Below are positions 1 through 8,999 of a stretch of DNA of 64,000 nt, piece by piece. The DNA is taken from the NCBI RefSeq assembly GCF_041538065.1, contig NZ_JBGORW010000006.1, positions 105,697 to 169,696 on the forward strand, read 5' to 3'. A program made the position numbers and the translations under genes. The stretch comes from Leptotrichia hongkongensis. Lineage in GTDB: Bacteria; Fusobacteriota; Fusobacteriia; Fusobacteriales; Leptotrichiaceae. Under the pieces are notes generated by a model. It saw only the letters and a list, made by a program, of their open reading frames with translations. It made no database searches and was not told the DNA's origin. Numbering within the stretch: the stretch's first letter is position 1; each line of letters begins with the position of its first letter.

Positions 1-920
1 TCTGTTGGGAATCCAGGGTGTGGTAAAGTTTTTATTTTTGATGGCTTTAAATCTTTTACTTTTCCTATTACAGTCAGAACATCACCATCCTGTTCAAATT
101 TTGCTCCCATTGCTTCTAATTCAGATTTAAAAACTCCTAAATCATCAAGTCTTGCATTTTGAATTTTTAAATCTCCTTCTGTAACTAATGAAGCTATCAC
201 ATAAGTTCCTGCCTCAATTCTATCTGGCATAATTGAATATTCCACAGCGTGAAGTTCTTCAACTCCTTCAATTTCAATAGTAGGAGTCCCTAATCCTGTA
301 ATTTTTGCTCCCATTTTATTCAAGAAATTTCCTAAATCAACAATTTCAGGCTCTCTTGCAGCATTTGAAATAACAGTTTTCCCAGGAGTTTTTACTGCCG
401 CCATCATAATATTCTGTGTAGCTCCTACACTTGGAAAACCTAAAGGAATTTCAGCACCTTTTAATTTGTCTGCTTTTGCATGAATATATCCGTGAACTCT
501 TGTAATTTCTGCTCCCAATAGTTCAAATCCTTTTAAATGCAAATCAACTGGTCTTGAACCGATTGCACATCCTCCAGGCAATGAAACAACTGCTTCATCT
601 AAATTTGCAATCATTGGTCCCATTACTAGAAATGATGCTCTCATCTGTTTTACAATTTCATAGCTTGCTTCTGTTCTTTTAAATCCATTATTTACAATTT
701 TATAAGTATTGTCATCTAATTTTTCTGTTTCCATTCCCAAATCTTCCAGCAGTCTCATTGTTACTCTTATATCACGTAAATTTGGAACATTTTTTAGAAT
801 GTATTCACCTTTTGCAACAAGTGTCGCTATTATTATTGGAAGTGCTGCATTCTTAGCTCCGCTTACTTTAATTACTCCATTTAATGGTGTTTTCCCTTTT
901 ATTCTAAATCCATCAACCAC
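1..920 (-). CDS. murA: UDP-N-acetylglucosamine 1-carboxyvinyltransferase (partial, 3' end outside window)
   Basis: First committed step of peptidoglycan synthesis: transfers enolpyruvate from PEP to UDP-GlcNAc in the cytoplasm. Translating the minus strand gives the family N-terminus with the VSGAKNAALP motif near residue 20 and the catalytic-cysteine loop GGCAIGSRPVDLHLKGFE. About 306 of the usual 420 residues are present; the C-terminus lies beyond base 1. I place the start at GTG 918-920 because AGGAGG lies 7 bases upstream and no in-frame ATG precedes the conserved region. The start overlaps the 3' end of the YueI-like gene by 8 bases, so the two are probably translationally coupled. Confidence 0.93.
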   Translation of the reverse strand, partial: MVDGFRIKGKTPLNGVIKVSGAKNAALPIIIATLVAKGEYILKNVPNLRDIRVTMRLLEDLGMETEKLDDNTYKIVNNGFKRTEASYEIVKQMRASFLVMGPMIANLDEAVVSLPGGCAIGSRPVDLHLKGFELLGAEITRVHGYIHAKADKLKGAEIPLGFPSVGATQNIMMAAVKTPGKTVISNAAREPEIVDLGNFLNKMGAKITGLGTPTIEIEGVEELHAVEYSIMPDRIEAGTYVIASLVTEGDLKIQNARLDDLGVFKSELEAMGAKFEQDGDVLTVIGKVKDLKPSKIKTLPHPGFPT

Positions 921-1512
921 GTTTTTTTCCTCCTAATTTTTGACATATCGGACATTTTGAGCCAAACAATTTGTCCATAAATGTTAATTCTTTATAGTTT
1001 TTAGCATATTCAGGCATTTCTTTTTTTATTATATCTAAATGAAAATCACAAACTGCACTTTCCATAGCTTCAAAATATATATCTGGCAAGTGCTTTAAAT
1101 GACATTTCTCAAGTTTTGAAGTTACAACAATTTCATCTCCAGCTTCATGGACAATTGCATCCTTTGCAACTACTACAAGTGCTATTTGACCCACACATAC
1201 TAGGTTATCTATCATTTTATACGGCACTCTCTTTTGCTTAGCTATTTCAATGTATTTTTTTATATCATTAAAATCTGCATGTCGTGAAATAACCATTTTA
1301 TCCACATCTTTATCTTCCAAAGCCTTTTCTATTTCATAATAAATTCCTTTTTCTTTTATCTCCTCAAATGTAAGGGCTTTGATAACTCTTTCTTTGTATT
1401 CTCCAAGAAATAAATTTTTTTCAGCTTGAGCATTTACAGCTCTATCTGTTACATCTTCTACACTTTTCATAACGTCTGCACTACTATTTTTATTAACGTT
1501 AACCATTTCCAT
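913..1512 (-). CDS. YueI-like DUF1694 family protein
   Basis: A 199-residue cytoplasmic protein resembling Bacillus YueI (DUF1694), whose biochemical role is not established. The family stretch LGEYKERVIKALTFEEI lies near residues 36-52. The middle of the protein (about 85-140) has the alternating hydrophobic pattern of an L7Ae-like fold. The C-terminus has a CPIC motif (about residue 190) with a basic tail, which could bind a metal; I have not seen this described for the family. The 3' end overlaps the murA start by 8 bases. Family assignment is by eye and moderately secure; function is unknown. Confidence 0.7.
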   Translation of the reverse strand: MEMVNVNKNSSADVMKSVEDVTDRAVNAQAEKNLFLGEYKERVIKALTFEEIKEKGIYYEIEKALEDKDVDKMVISRHADFNDIKKYIEIAKQKRVPYKMIDNLVCVGQIALVVVAKDAIVHEAGDEIVVTSKLEKCHLKHLPDIYFEAMESAVCDFHLDIIKKEMPEYAKNYKELTFMDKLFGSKCPICQKLGGKKRG

Positions 1513-1687
1513 TTTTTATTACTCCACTTCATTTAAAACATTATATTTTTTAATATTTATAAATATAATCAAAATTTATCATATTTTGTCATTATACTAC
1601 TTTTTTATATATTTCTCAACTATTTTTTGAACTTTTATCTATTTTTAATAAAATCAGATACTATTTTGAGTTCAAACATATTTAAAA

Positions 1688-2119
1688 TTAAAAAACTAAC
1701 ATTGATAGCACAAAGACAACTTTAAATATAAGAAATATTTGTACAAATTTTGTTATTTTAGGTATTTCTGACCTTCCTTCGTCTTTTCTTACTGAAAAAA
1801 TTAAAAGTAAAAATAATATAATATACGTAATTGTACCTATCATAGAAATATTTCCTGTAAACAAATAAATTACTTCTAGCAATAAAAAGGCATATATTTT
1901 AAAAGTGGTTCTCTTACTTGTAAAAAATATATTTATCAAATTATAATTGGCATACATATATAACAAAATTAGCATAACAATTCCCAAATACTCTGTTATT
2001 ATATCCATTTTTTTTATAACGAAAAACACAAAATATGCAATAATTGTTAATAATAATACTCTTAACTTTTCATCTTTATGTTTTTTTAACTCACGATTTT
2101 CCTTCATTTTTTTAGTCAT
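1688..2119 (-). CDS. small integral membrane protein, unknown function
   Basis: A 143-residue protein with a charged Lys-rich first 20 residues and about four hydrophobic segments (near 22-38, 43-58, 75-105 and 125-143). I recognise no family. Its start overlaps the end of the upstream Xer-type recombinase by 8 bases, so it is probably the last gene of the nadK-recN-xer operon. The 175 bases downstream, before the YueI-like gene, are AT-rich with nothing I can name. Confidence 0.6.
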   Translation of the reverse strand: MTKKMKENRELKKHKDEKLRVLLLTIIAYFVFFVIKKMDIITEYLGIVMLILLYMYANYNLINIFFTSKRTTFKIYAFLLLEVIYLFTGNISMIGTITYIILFLLLIFSVRKDEGRSEIPKITKFVQIFLIFKVVFVLSMLVF

Positions 2120-3113
2120 CTCCTAATTTTATATTGTTATAAATCATTTTTAGTTTGGATTTTTCAACATGTGTGTAAATTTCTGTTGTTGTTATGTTTG
2201 AATGTCCCAGTATCTCTTGCACAATACGAACATCAGCACCATTTCCAAGCAGAATTGTAGCAAGTGAATGCCTAAAAATGTGCGGATATACATTTTTTTC
2301 AATTCCAGCGTTTTTTGCAATAGTCTTTAAATCTTTCCAAAATTTTTCCCTTCGAGTATTTGGAAAAATCTTAAAACTTTCACTTGCATTCTTTAATTTT
2401 GGTCTATAAATAGCCAAATAATTTTTTATTTCATTTTCTAGACTATCATAAATTGGTATTATTCTATATTTTGATCCTTTTCCAAGTACCTTTATAAATT
2501 CGTAGTCTTGATTTTCCACATCCTTTATTTCCAAATTTAAAGTTTCTGAAATTCTTGATCCAGTTGCAATTAAAATTTTGATAATAAGTTTATTTTGCAT
2601 ACCTTCAGGCGTATGTGGACAGTTATCTACAATTTGTTTCATTTCTTTTAGTGTAAGTATTTCAGGTAATCTATGTTCACGTTTTAAGGATTTTACCATT
2701 CCTGTTGGATCTTTTTTTATTGCTTTATTTAGATAGCAGAATCTGTAAAATGTCTTTATTGCCGATACTTTCCTTAATACTGAATTTCGTCTTAATTTTT
2801 CACTTATATATTCAACATAATCGAAAATATCCTGTTCCTTTACTTTCGAAAAATCTTTTTTTACAAATAAAAAAAATTGTATTAAATCTCGATTATATCC
2901 AGTAATTGTATTTTGAGAACTTCCCTTTTCATACTCTAAAAAATCAAGAAATTCTCTAATCTGCATTTTATTTTCACGTGTTATTTTTTTATCATTGTTT
3001 TTTGAACTTTCACCGTTTTTAACGTTACCGTCTATTTCTTTTTCCAAATTTTCTTTATCTGAATTAAGTTTTTTCTTTTTTAGATTATCTATATCAGTAC
3101 TTTTTTGTCCCAT
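2112..3113 (-). CDS. Xer-type tyrosine recombinase
   Basis: Site-specific recombinase of the XerC/XerD class, which resolve chromosome dimers. The SAM-like DNA-binding domain starts near residue 50 (MQIREFLDFLEYEKG). The catalytic domain keeps the family residues: Arg in ATGSRISE, His-x-x-Arg in HIFRHSLAT, LGHSN, and the nucleophile Tyr in TEIYTHV. Oddly it has an extra hydrophilic N-terminus of about 49 residues. The start lies inside the recN 3' end (25-base overlap) with AAGGAG 11 bases upstream, which supports the long form and coupling to recN. Whether it is the true dimer-resolution recombinase cannot be told from sequence alone. Confidence 0.88.
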   Translation of the reverse strand: MGQKSTDIDNLKKKKLNSDKENLEKEIDGNVKNGESSKNNDKKITRENKMQIREFLDFLEYEKGSSQNTITGYNRDLIQFFLFVKKDFSKVKEQDIFDYVEYISEKLRRNSVLRKVSAIKTFYRFCYLNKAIKKDPTGMVKSLKREHRLPEILTLKEMKQIVDNCPHTPEGMQNKLIIKILIATGSRISETLNLEIKDVENQDYEFIKVLGKGSKYRIIPIYDSLENEIKNYLAIYRPKLKNASESFKIFPNTRREKFWKDLKTIAKNAGIEKNVYPHIFRHSLATILLGNGADVRIVQEILGHSNITTTEIYTHVEKSKLKMIYNNIKLGDD

Positions 3114-4768
3114 AGCCCCATTATCTCCTTAGCGTGATTAACAGATGCTTCAGTAATATTATCACCTGAAATGATTCTTGCAATTTCTCTTATTCTTTCT
3201 TCAGTATTCAGTTCACGAACTTTTGTTTCTGTAAGACCATTTTCAATTTCTTTTTTGATAAAAAACTGCTGCTGTGCTTTTCCAGCAATTTGCGGAGAAT
3301 GTGTTACACAGATAATCTGCGTATTTCTCGAAAGTTCTCTTAACTTTTCTGCAACTCTTCTTACAGTTTCTCCAGAAATTCCAGTATCAATCTCATCAAA
3401 AATCAGCACTGAAATATTGTCAACAGCTGAAAATACAGTTTTAAGAGCAAGCATTATACGTGAAATTTCTCCACCTGAAGCAATTTTGGCAAGTGGCTTG
3501 AATGTTTCTCCTACATTTGTTGCAATTAAAAATTCTGCATTATTTATTCCATGTGCTGTTATTTCTTCAGTTTTTGTAATTTCTACCTTGAATTTTGCAT
3601 TTTCCATATTTAAGTCGCTTAGCTGAATATCAATTGTGTTCTGAAGACTTTCTGCAATTTCCATACGAATTTGGCTAAGTCTTTCACCATCTTGAAAATA
3701 CTGGCTTACCAATTTATTTTTTTCAACCTTTAAATTTTCCAGCTCTTCATTTTCAAAATTAACTAATGACAAATCTTTTTCAATTTTATCTTTGTATTCA
3801 AGAATTTCAGTAATTGTTGAGCCGTATTTTAATTTCAGCTTATTAATTGCATCAATTCTTTCGACAATTTTTTCCAGTTTTTCGTCATCTCTCTCAACAT
3901 CTCCAGAAAAATTATCTACAGAGTACGAAATTTCCTCTACTTCATAAAGTACAGACTCAATCTTATCGTATAATTCACTATAAGATTCTGACAAATCCGA
4001 AAGCTGCTCTAAATTTCTCTTAGCTCTTCCAAGTGCTGATAAAATCGAAAATTCTCCTTCTTTTAAAAGTTCTGAAGTTTCTCCTAGCTTTTCATTAATT
4101 TTTCCAGCATTAAACAATATTTTATACTCTTCTTCCAGTTCTTCATCTTCATTTTCCTTTAAATTAAGACTATTGATTTCGTTAAACTGAAATTCTAGAA
4201 TATCTTTTTTTTCTGCAATTTTTTCTTTTTCTTCTTCAATATTTCTTATTCTTGAATTTAATTTTTTTATTTCATTTACGTTTTCACGAATTTTTTTAGA
4301 AAGTTCTTTTCCTTCATCATCAAGAAATCTGTCAAGTAAATGCAAATGATATTCTTCATTTAGCAAGAACTGATGTTCATGCTGTCCAACTAAATCAATA
4401 ATATTTACCATAAGTTCTTTTAATCTTGACAAAGTAAGTCTTGCACCGTTTACGGTAATCTTCGATTTAGCGTTCCTGTCAAAATATCGTGTTATAATAA
4501 GTTCGTCATCATCTATCTCAAACCCAAGCTCATTTAACCTTTTTTTCTGATTTTCATCTAATTCAAAAATTCCTTCTGCAAAAAGGCTTTCTTCCCCATT
4601 CCTAATCATATCTGTATGACTTCTTTCACCAATTAATAGTGAAATTCCATCTAGAATAATTGATTTACCAGCCCCTGTTTCTCCAGTTAATGCAATAAAT
4701 TTGTCATTAAATTCTAAATCTAATTTTTTGATTATTGCTAAATTATTTAATCTTAATTCCCTTAACAT
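3089..4768 (-). CDS. recN: DNA repair protein RecN
   Basis: SMC-like ATPase acting early in double-strand-break repair. At 559 residues it is of normal family length. The head is formed by Walker A GETGAGKS at residues 29-36 and, near the C-terminus, the ABC signature ASGGEISRIMLALK followed by Walker B LIFDEIDTGISG. The middle (about 150-380) is Glu/Lys-rich coiled coil. It lies between nadK (25 bases upstream) and the xer gene (overlapping), an arrangement consistent with one minus-strand operon. Confidence 0.96.
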   Translation of the reverse strand: MLRELRLNNLAIIKKLDLEFNDKFIALTGETGAGKSIILDGISLLIGERSHTDMIRNGEESLFAEGIFELDENQKKRLNELGFEIDDDELIITRYFDRNAKSKITVNGARLTLSRLKELMVNIIDLVGQHEHQFLLNEEYHLHLLDRFLDDEGKELSKKIRENVNEIKKLNSRIRNIEEEKEKIAEKKDILEFQFNEINSLNLKENEDEELEEEYKILFNAGKINEKLGETSELLKEGEFSILSALGRAKRNLEQLSDLSESYSELYDKIESVLYEVEEISYSVDNFSGDVERDDEKLEKIVERIDAINKLKLKYGSTITEILEYKDKIEKDLSLVNFENEELENLKVEKNKLVSQYFQDGERLSQIRMEIAESLQNTIDIQLSDLNMENAKFKVEITKTEEITAHGINNAEFLIATNVGETFKPLAKIASGGEISRIMLALKTVFSAVDNISVLIFDEIDTGISGETVRRVAEKLRELSRNTQIICVTHSPQIAGKAQQQFFIKKEIENGLTETKVRELNTEERIREIARIISGDNITEASVNHAKEIMGLWDKKVLI

Positions 4769-4793
4769 TTCTTCCCTTTCACTATTTTATTTT

Positions 4794-5636
4794 TTATAAG
4801 ACAGAATCTCCCCATTTCAATTTTTGTCGGAGTATACTGTAATAATCACTGTTTATAGGTTTTATTATTCGAATTTTTTTCTTTGATAATCTTGCAGTTA
4901 CTAAATCATTCTCCTGTATCTGAAACCATTGGTTTCCGTCGATATTTAAATGGACTGCATCATCTCTTGATGTTGCCTTAAAACTTAGAACTTCACAGCC
5001 GTTTACAATTATTGGACGCGCTGTTAGACTTTGTGGAGCAAGAGGTGTTATGGAGAGTGCATTTAGTCCAGGGTGAACAATTGAACCACCTGCTGAAAGC
5101 GAGTAGGCAGTCGATCCTGTAGGAGTTGCTACGATTATTCCGTCAGCTCTGTATTTATTAACAAAAATATCATTTGAGTAAACTTCAACCTGTATTAAAT
5201 GTGCTTCGTGTCCGCCTTTTGTTATTACAAGCTCATTTAGTGCATAAAAAACATTATCTTCATATTTTACTTCTAAAAATGCTCTTTCTTCAGTTTTATA
5301 ATTCCCATTTTCGTAATCTTGTAACATTTTTACTGCATTTTGAGGTTTTACTTCGGCAAGATAACCAAGAGAGCCCATATTTATTGCAAGTACAGGAATA
5401 TTCCTTAAAATAGCTTCTTTTGCAGCAACAAGCATTGTTCCATCTCCGCCAAGTGAAATTATTAAATCAGCCTCTTCCACTCCAAAAACTTCTTGAATAT
5501 CTTTTGCCTTTAGATAGTCATAAAAATCCTTTAATAAAGCTTCATCTCCATATCCACTTTTCACAATTCTAACTCTTTTTAGCTGTTTTTTGTTATTTAG
5601 ATTATCATTATTTTCTAATTTTTCAGAATTTTCCAT
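4794..5636 (-). CDS. nadK: NAD kinase
   Basis: Phosphorylates NAD to NADP in the cytoplasm. The GGDGT motif (SLGGDGTML), the NMGSLGYLAEV loop and the conserved DGIIVATPTGSTAYSLSAGG segment are all present. I chose the ATG at 5634-5636 (MENSEK...), about 280 residues, because AGAGG lies 8 bases upstream; an in-frame ATG at 5657 has no ribosome-binding site. It is the first gene of the nadK-recN-xer-membrane protein run. The 356 bases upstream (to 5992) hold a terminator for the next gene and AT-rich sequence likely to include this operon's promoter. Confidence 0.94.
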   Translation of the reverse strand: MENSEKLENNDNLNNKKQLKRVRIVKSGYGDEALLKDFYDYLKAKDIQEVFGVEEADLIISLGGDGTMLVAAKEAILRNIPVLAINMGSLGYLAEVKPQNAVKMLQDYENGNYKTEERAFLEVKYEDNVFYALNELVITKGGHEAHLIQVEVYSNDIFVNKYRADGIIVATPTGSTAYSLSAGGSIVHPGLNALSITPLAPQSLTARPIIVNGCEVLSFKATSRDDAVHLNIDGNQWFQIQENDLVTARLSKKKIRIIKPINSDYYSILRQKLKWGDSVL

Positions 5637-5904
5637 AATAAATACCTCTTCAAACATTAAAATTAAATTTTTAAATATTTTATACCTTTGTGAGATATTG
5701 TATCATTTTTAAAATTTTTTTTCCATTAATTTTAGAAAATAATTTTTAAAAAAATCATAGAGAAATTAATAACCACGATTTAATTAAACTTATACAAATA
5801 AATTGCTGTGAGTTACTTAAATGTTTGTAATATTATATATATTAAACATTTCCAAAGGAATTATTTTTAATTTGATTTCTTATTATTCAAAAAATAAAAA
5901 AATT

Positions 5905-5932
5905 AACAGAAGACAACAATAAGTCTCCTGTT
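5905..5932 (-). terminator. rho-independent terminator
   Basis: Arms 5906-5914 and 5923-5931 (ACAGAAGAC / GTCTCCTGT, one G-T pair) enclose an 8-base loop. T-rich sequence follows on the minus strand. It sits just 3' of the secreted protein gene ending at 5993 and is also T-rich on the plus side. Confidence 0.75.
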
Positions 5933-5992
5933 TTTTATGCTTTAAAATAAATTAACAACTTTTAAATATTTCGAATTTATACTAAATTTTTC

Positions 5993-6469
5993 TTATTTCA
6001 AATAAAAATACTCATTTTTTTTGTAATTCTGATGCGAAGGTTTATAGTAGGCTAGCTTATCTCCAAAAAATGTACTTTTACCATTTTTTAAATCATTTAA
6101 TAATTTTTTTGCAACTGCACTTCCTAAAACATGGATTGTCTTCGTATCAGTATTTTCTGAAATTTCTGGAGAGTCCCAGTTTACTTTTTTTCCAGGATCC
6201 ACTTCAACACAATTTGCATAAATATTTATGTGGCTAAGACTAGAATTTTTATAAAAAGTTTTGTATGTTGATATTAGGCATTGCTGATTCTTCAGGTATT
6301 TCATTGTTCCATTTTTCATATCCTCTTCAATATTTTCCGGCAACTTTTCAAATGGAATTTTTTTTACAAATGAAATGTTTTCTGCTTTTAAAACCGACCC
6401 ATTTGCAAAAATATTAAATGAAACAAGGAAAATAAAAAATATAAACAAAAATTTTATACCATTCTTCAT
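5993..6469 (-). CDS. secreted protein of unknown function
   Basis: A 158-residue product with a clear signal peptide (Lys then a Phe/Leu/Ile core, residues 4-21, with AxA-like NIFANG processing region). The mature part is basic and has two cysteines (near residues 64 and 86) that could form a disulfide. I recognise no family. It is monocistronic, with its own terminator downstream, and is divergent from the iron-uptake operon; shared control with that operon is possible but not shown. Confidence 0.6.
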   Translation of the reverse strand: MKNGIKFLFIFFIFLVSFNIFANGSVLKAENISFVKKIPFEKLPENIEEDMKNGTMKYLKNQQCLISTYKTFYKNSSLSHINIYANCVEVDPGKKVNWDSPEISENTDTKTIHVLGSAVAKKLLNDLKNGKSTFFGDKLAYYKPSHQNYKKNEYFYLK

Positions 6470-6602
6470 AATTATTTCTCTCCTTCTAAATTTTTATAGT
6501 ATTATTTAATAAATTCTATCATTTCATATCCATTTTTTCCATATGTATTTCCTTTAATTATCATATATTTTACATAAAATTTTGAAAATCAAATATTTTT
6601 GC

Positions 6603-6631
6603 TTTACAAATAAATAAATTCAAAGTATAAT
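6603..6631 (+). promoter_or_regulatory. sigma70-type promoter of the efe-tat operon
   Basis: TTTACA at 6603-6608 and TATAAT at 6626-6631 are separated by exactly 17 bases. The predicted leader to the efeO start is about 115 bases and contains a strong dyad (6649-6708). The match is close to consensus; transcription was not tested. Confidence 0.7.
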
Positions 6632-6648
6632 TATAATAAATCTACTTT

Positions 6649-6708
6649 ATATCGAACTTATAAAGTTATAATTATTTTAAATTTTGTTAATTTTAACTAA
6701 TTCGATAT
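6649..6708 (+). promoter_or_regulatory. inverted repeat in the efe operon leader
   Basis: Outer arms ATATCGAA (6649-6656) and TTCGATAT (6701-6708) are perfect complements. Inner arms AGTTATAATT (6664-6673) and AATTTTAACT (6689-6698) pair at 9 of 10 positions. It could be an operator or an RNA hairpin in the 5' leader. It is not a canonical Fur box by eye. Confidence 0.5.
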
Positions 6709-6752
6709 TAGATACAAATATATAATAAAATTAAAATTTAGGAGGATTTTTT

Positions 6753-7634
6753 ATGAAAAAAATGGGAATATTACTGCTTATAGGAGCATTAATGGTGGTT
6801 AGTTGTGGAAAAGACAATGCTGGTAAAGAAGAAGGAAAAACTGGAACAACGGCTGAACAGACTGCTAATCAAGGAAAAGTTGATTTGAGCAAAGAAACTG
6901 CCGAATATAAGAAATATGTTGAAGGTCAGATTGATATGCTTTTAAAAGATACAGAAAACTTTGAAAAATTGTTGAAGGAAGGAAAATTGGATGAAGCTAA
7001 GAAAGTTTATCCATTAATCCGTATGGCTTATGAAAGATCTGAGCCTATCGCTGAAAGCTTTGGAGAATCTGATGTTAAGATAGATTACCGTCTTGTTGAC
7101 TTTAAGGAAGAATTTAAAAATGAAGAAGGATGGAAAGGTTTTCATAGAATTGAAAAAATATTATGGGAGCAAAATACTACAAAAGGTACTGAAAAATATG
7201 CAGATGAGCTTGTAAACGACATTAAGGAACTAAAAGCAAAAATTGCTACAATTGAAGTGACACCTGATTTAATGGTTACAGGAGCTATCGACTTATTAAA
7301 TGAAGTTTCAACTCAGAAAATTACAGGAGAAGAAGAAGTATTTTCACATACTGATTTATATGACTTTAGAGCAAACATTGAAGGAGCTCAGAAAATATTT
7401 GAACTATTTAGACCTAAATTAGAGAAAAAAGATGCTAAACTTGTAACAACTTTAGATACTGAATTTAAAGCTGTAAATGCACTTCTTGATAAATATATGA
7501 CTGATGATAAGCATTACAAATTATATACAGAATTGAAGCCTGAGGATACAAAAGCTCTAGCTGAAGCAGTTACAAAACTGGGAGAACCTTTATCACAAAT
7601 GGGAATTGTAATGGATGCAACTCCTAAAAAATAA
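6753..7634 (+). CDS. efeO: EfeO-type imelysin-family iron-binding lipoprotein
   Basis: Extracytoplasmic iron-binding component of the EfeUOB ferrous-iron importer. A lipoprotein signal peptide ends at lipobox VVSC with Cys18, followed by a Gly/Lys/Thr-rich linker (19-45). The M75/imelysin helical domain fills the rest and contains the family HxxE motif as HRIE at residues 131-134 (GFHRIEKILW). There is no N-terminal cupredoxin domain, so this is the short EfeM/EfeO form. AGGAGG precedes the ATG. It is the first gene of the operon; a GC-rich hairpin separates it from efeB. Confidence 0.88.
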   Translation: MKKMGILLLIGALMVVSCGKDNAGKEEGKTGTTAEQTANQGKVDLSKETAEYKKYVEGQIDMLLKDTENFEKLLKEGKLDEAKKVYPLIRMAYERSEPIAESFGESDVKIDYRLVDFKEEFKNEEGWKGFHRIEKILWEQNTTKGTEKYADELVNDIKELKAKIATIEVTPDLMVTGAIDLLNEVSTQKITGEEEVFSHTDLYDFRANIEGAQKIFELFRPKLEKKDAKLVTTLDTEFKAVNALLDKYMTDDKHYKLYTELKPEDTKALAEAVTKLGEPLSQMGIVMDATPKK

Positions 7635-7674
7635 CAGATTTATTTGGTAACTAATATATTTAAGTATTATCAAG

Positions 7675-7730
7675 CAAGGGGGCAATCCCCCTTGTTAAAA
7701 TTAATATTTAGATTATCAAGCACATCTAAA
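7675..7730 (+). other. two intercistronic hairpins between efeO and efeB
   Basis: CAAGGGGG (7675-7682), loop CAAT, CCCCCTTG (7687-7694) forms a perfect 8-bp GC-rich stem, unusual in this AT-rich DNA. A second stem pairs TTTAGAT (7707-7713) with ATCTAAA (7724-7730). The phrase ATTATCAAGCA occurs in both. No U-run follows, so I read them as RNA stability or attenuation elements, not a full terminator. Confidence 0.55.
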
Positions 7731-7760
7731 TAACTTACAGTATAAAAAGAGGTAAAAATA

Positions 7761-8999
7761 ATGAGTGATGAAAATAATAAAAAATGGTTTGATAAAAAAA
7801 TATCACGACGTGATTTTCTTAAAAAAGCTGGAATGGTAGGAGCCGGAGCCGCAATTGGAGCAAGCGGAGCTGGTGCAATTTTTGCAAATATGTTTAACGA
7901 TAAGGCAAATCAAGTTGTTGGAGATGAAAAAATCTCATTTTATGGGCAGCATCAGTCAGGAATTGCTACCCCTGTTCAGAAAAATGTCTATTTTGCAGTA
8001 CTAGATCTGCACTCTTTGAACAAGGAAGAAATAAAGCAGATGTTCAAGGACTGGACTGATTATTCTCAAAAACTTATGAAAGGCGAACTAGTCGCTTCTG
8101 AACTGAAAAATCACCTTATCCCTCCTATAGATACAGGAGAAACTGTTGGATTAAACCCCTATCGCTTGACATTAACTTTTGGGATAAGCCCCTCATTTCT
8201 CGATAAATTAAAATTGGATAATAAAAAATTAGACGAATTTAAAGATTTGCCACATTTTCCAAGAGATCAGATAAAAGATAAGTATAGAGGTGGAGATATT
8301 TGTATTCAGGCTTGTGCAGATGATGCTCAAGTGGCATTTCACGCTGTGAGAAATCTTGTTCGTAAAGGACGTGCCTTAATTACTCTAAAATGGACTCAAG
8401 CTGGATTTCTTCCCATTGGAAACGGAAAGGAAACGCCAAGAAATCTTTTTGGATTTAAAGATGGAACAGAAAATCCTAAAAATAATAACGACTTTAAGAA
8501 TGTTGTATGGTATGACAAGAACAACTGGCTCAAAGATGGAACTTATATGATAGTAAGACGTATTCAGATGCATCTTGAAACTTGGGATAGGACTAATTTA
8601 CAAGAACAAGAGAATACATTTGGAAGATATAAGGAAAGTGGCGCTCCATTTGGGGAAACAGATGAATTTGCAACAATTGACATAAATAAAAAAGGTTCAG
8701 ACGGAAAACCAATTCTTCCTATTGATTCACATGTTTATCTTGCCAAAAAAGCTGAAGCAAAAATAGCACGCCGTGCCTTTTCATATTCTAACGGAATAGA
8801 CGAAGTGAGCGGACAGTTTGATGCGGGACTGCTATTTATATGTTTCCAAAAACATCCTGATCAATTCATAAAAATTCAAAATAGCTTAGGAAACGATGAT
8901 AAACTGAATGAGTACATTACTCACGTTGGAACAGGTATTTTTGCCTGCTTTGGCGGAATAAAGGAAGGAGAATATATTGGACAGAAATTATTTGAATAA
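7761..8999 (+). CDS. efeB: EfeB-type DyP heme peroxidase, Tat-exported
   Basis: Dye-decolorizing peroxidase subunit of the Efe iron-uptake system. A twin-arginine signal is plain: SRRDFLKKAG with Arg16-Arg17, then a Gly/Ala-rich hydrophobic core to about residue 45. The DyP signature GxxDG is present as GFKDGTENP (about 231-239), and the C-terminal half has the conserved RRAFSYSNG and GLLFICFQ stretches. 412 residues is normal. Genes for TatC and TatA lie downstream in the same operon, fitting its need for folded, cofactor-loaded export. The 3' end overlaps the next start by 23 bases. Confidence 0.92.
   Translation: MSDENNKKWFDKKISRRDFLKKAGMVGAGAAIGASGAGAIFANMFNDKANQVVGDEKISFYGQHQSGIATPVQKNVYFAVLDLHSLNKEEIKQMFKDWTDYSQKLMKGELVASELKNHLIPPIDTGETVGLNPYRLTLTFGISPSFLDKLKLDNKKLDEFKDLPHFPRDQIKDKYRGGDICIQACADDAQVAFHAVRNLVRKGRALITLKWTQAGFLPIGNGKETPRNLFGFKDGTENPKNNNDFKNVVWYDKNNWLKDGTYMIVRRIQMHLETWDRTNLQEQENTFGRYKESGAPFGETDEFATIDINKKGSDGKPILPIDSHVYLAKKAEAKIARRAFSYSNGIDEVSGQFDAGLLFICFQKHPDQFIKIQNSLGNDDKLNEYITHVGTGIFACFGGIKEGEYIGQKLFE

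Noticed and set aside
5637..5657. Longer nadK start at 5657
   Set aside because: No ribosome-binding site; the internal ATG 5636 has AGAGG at correct spacing.
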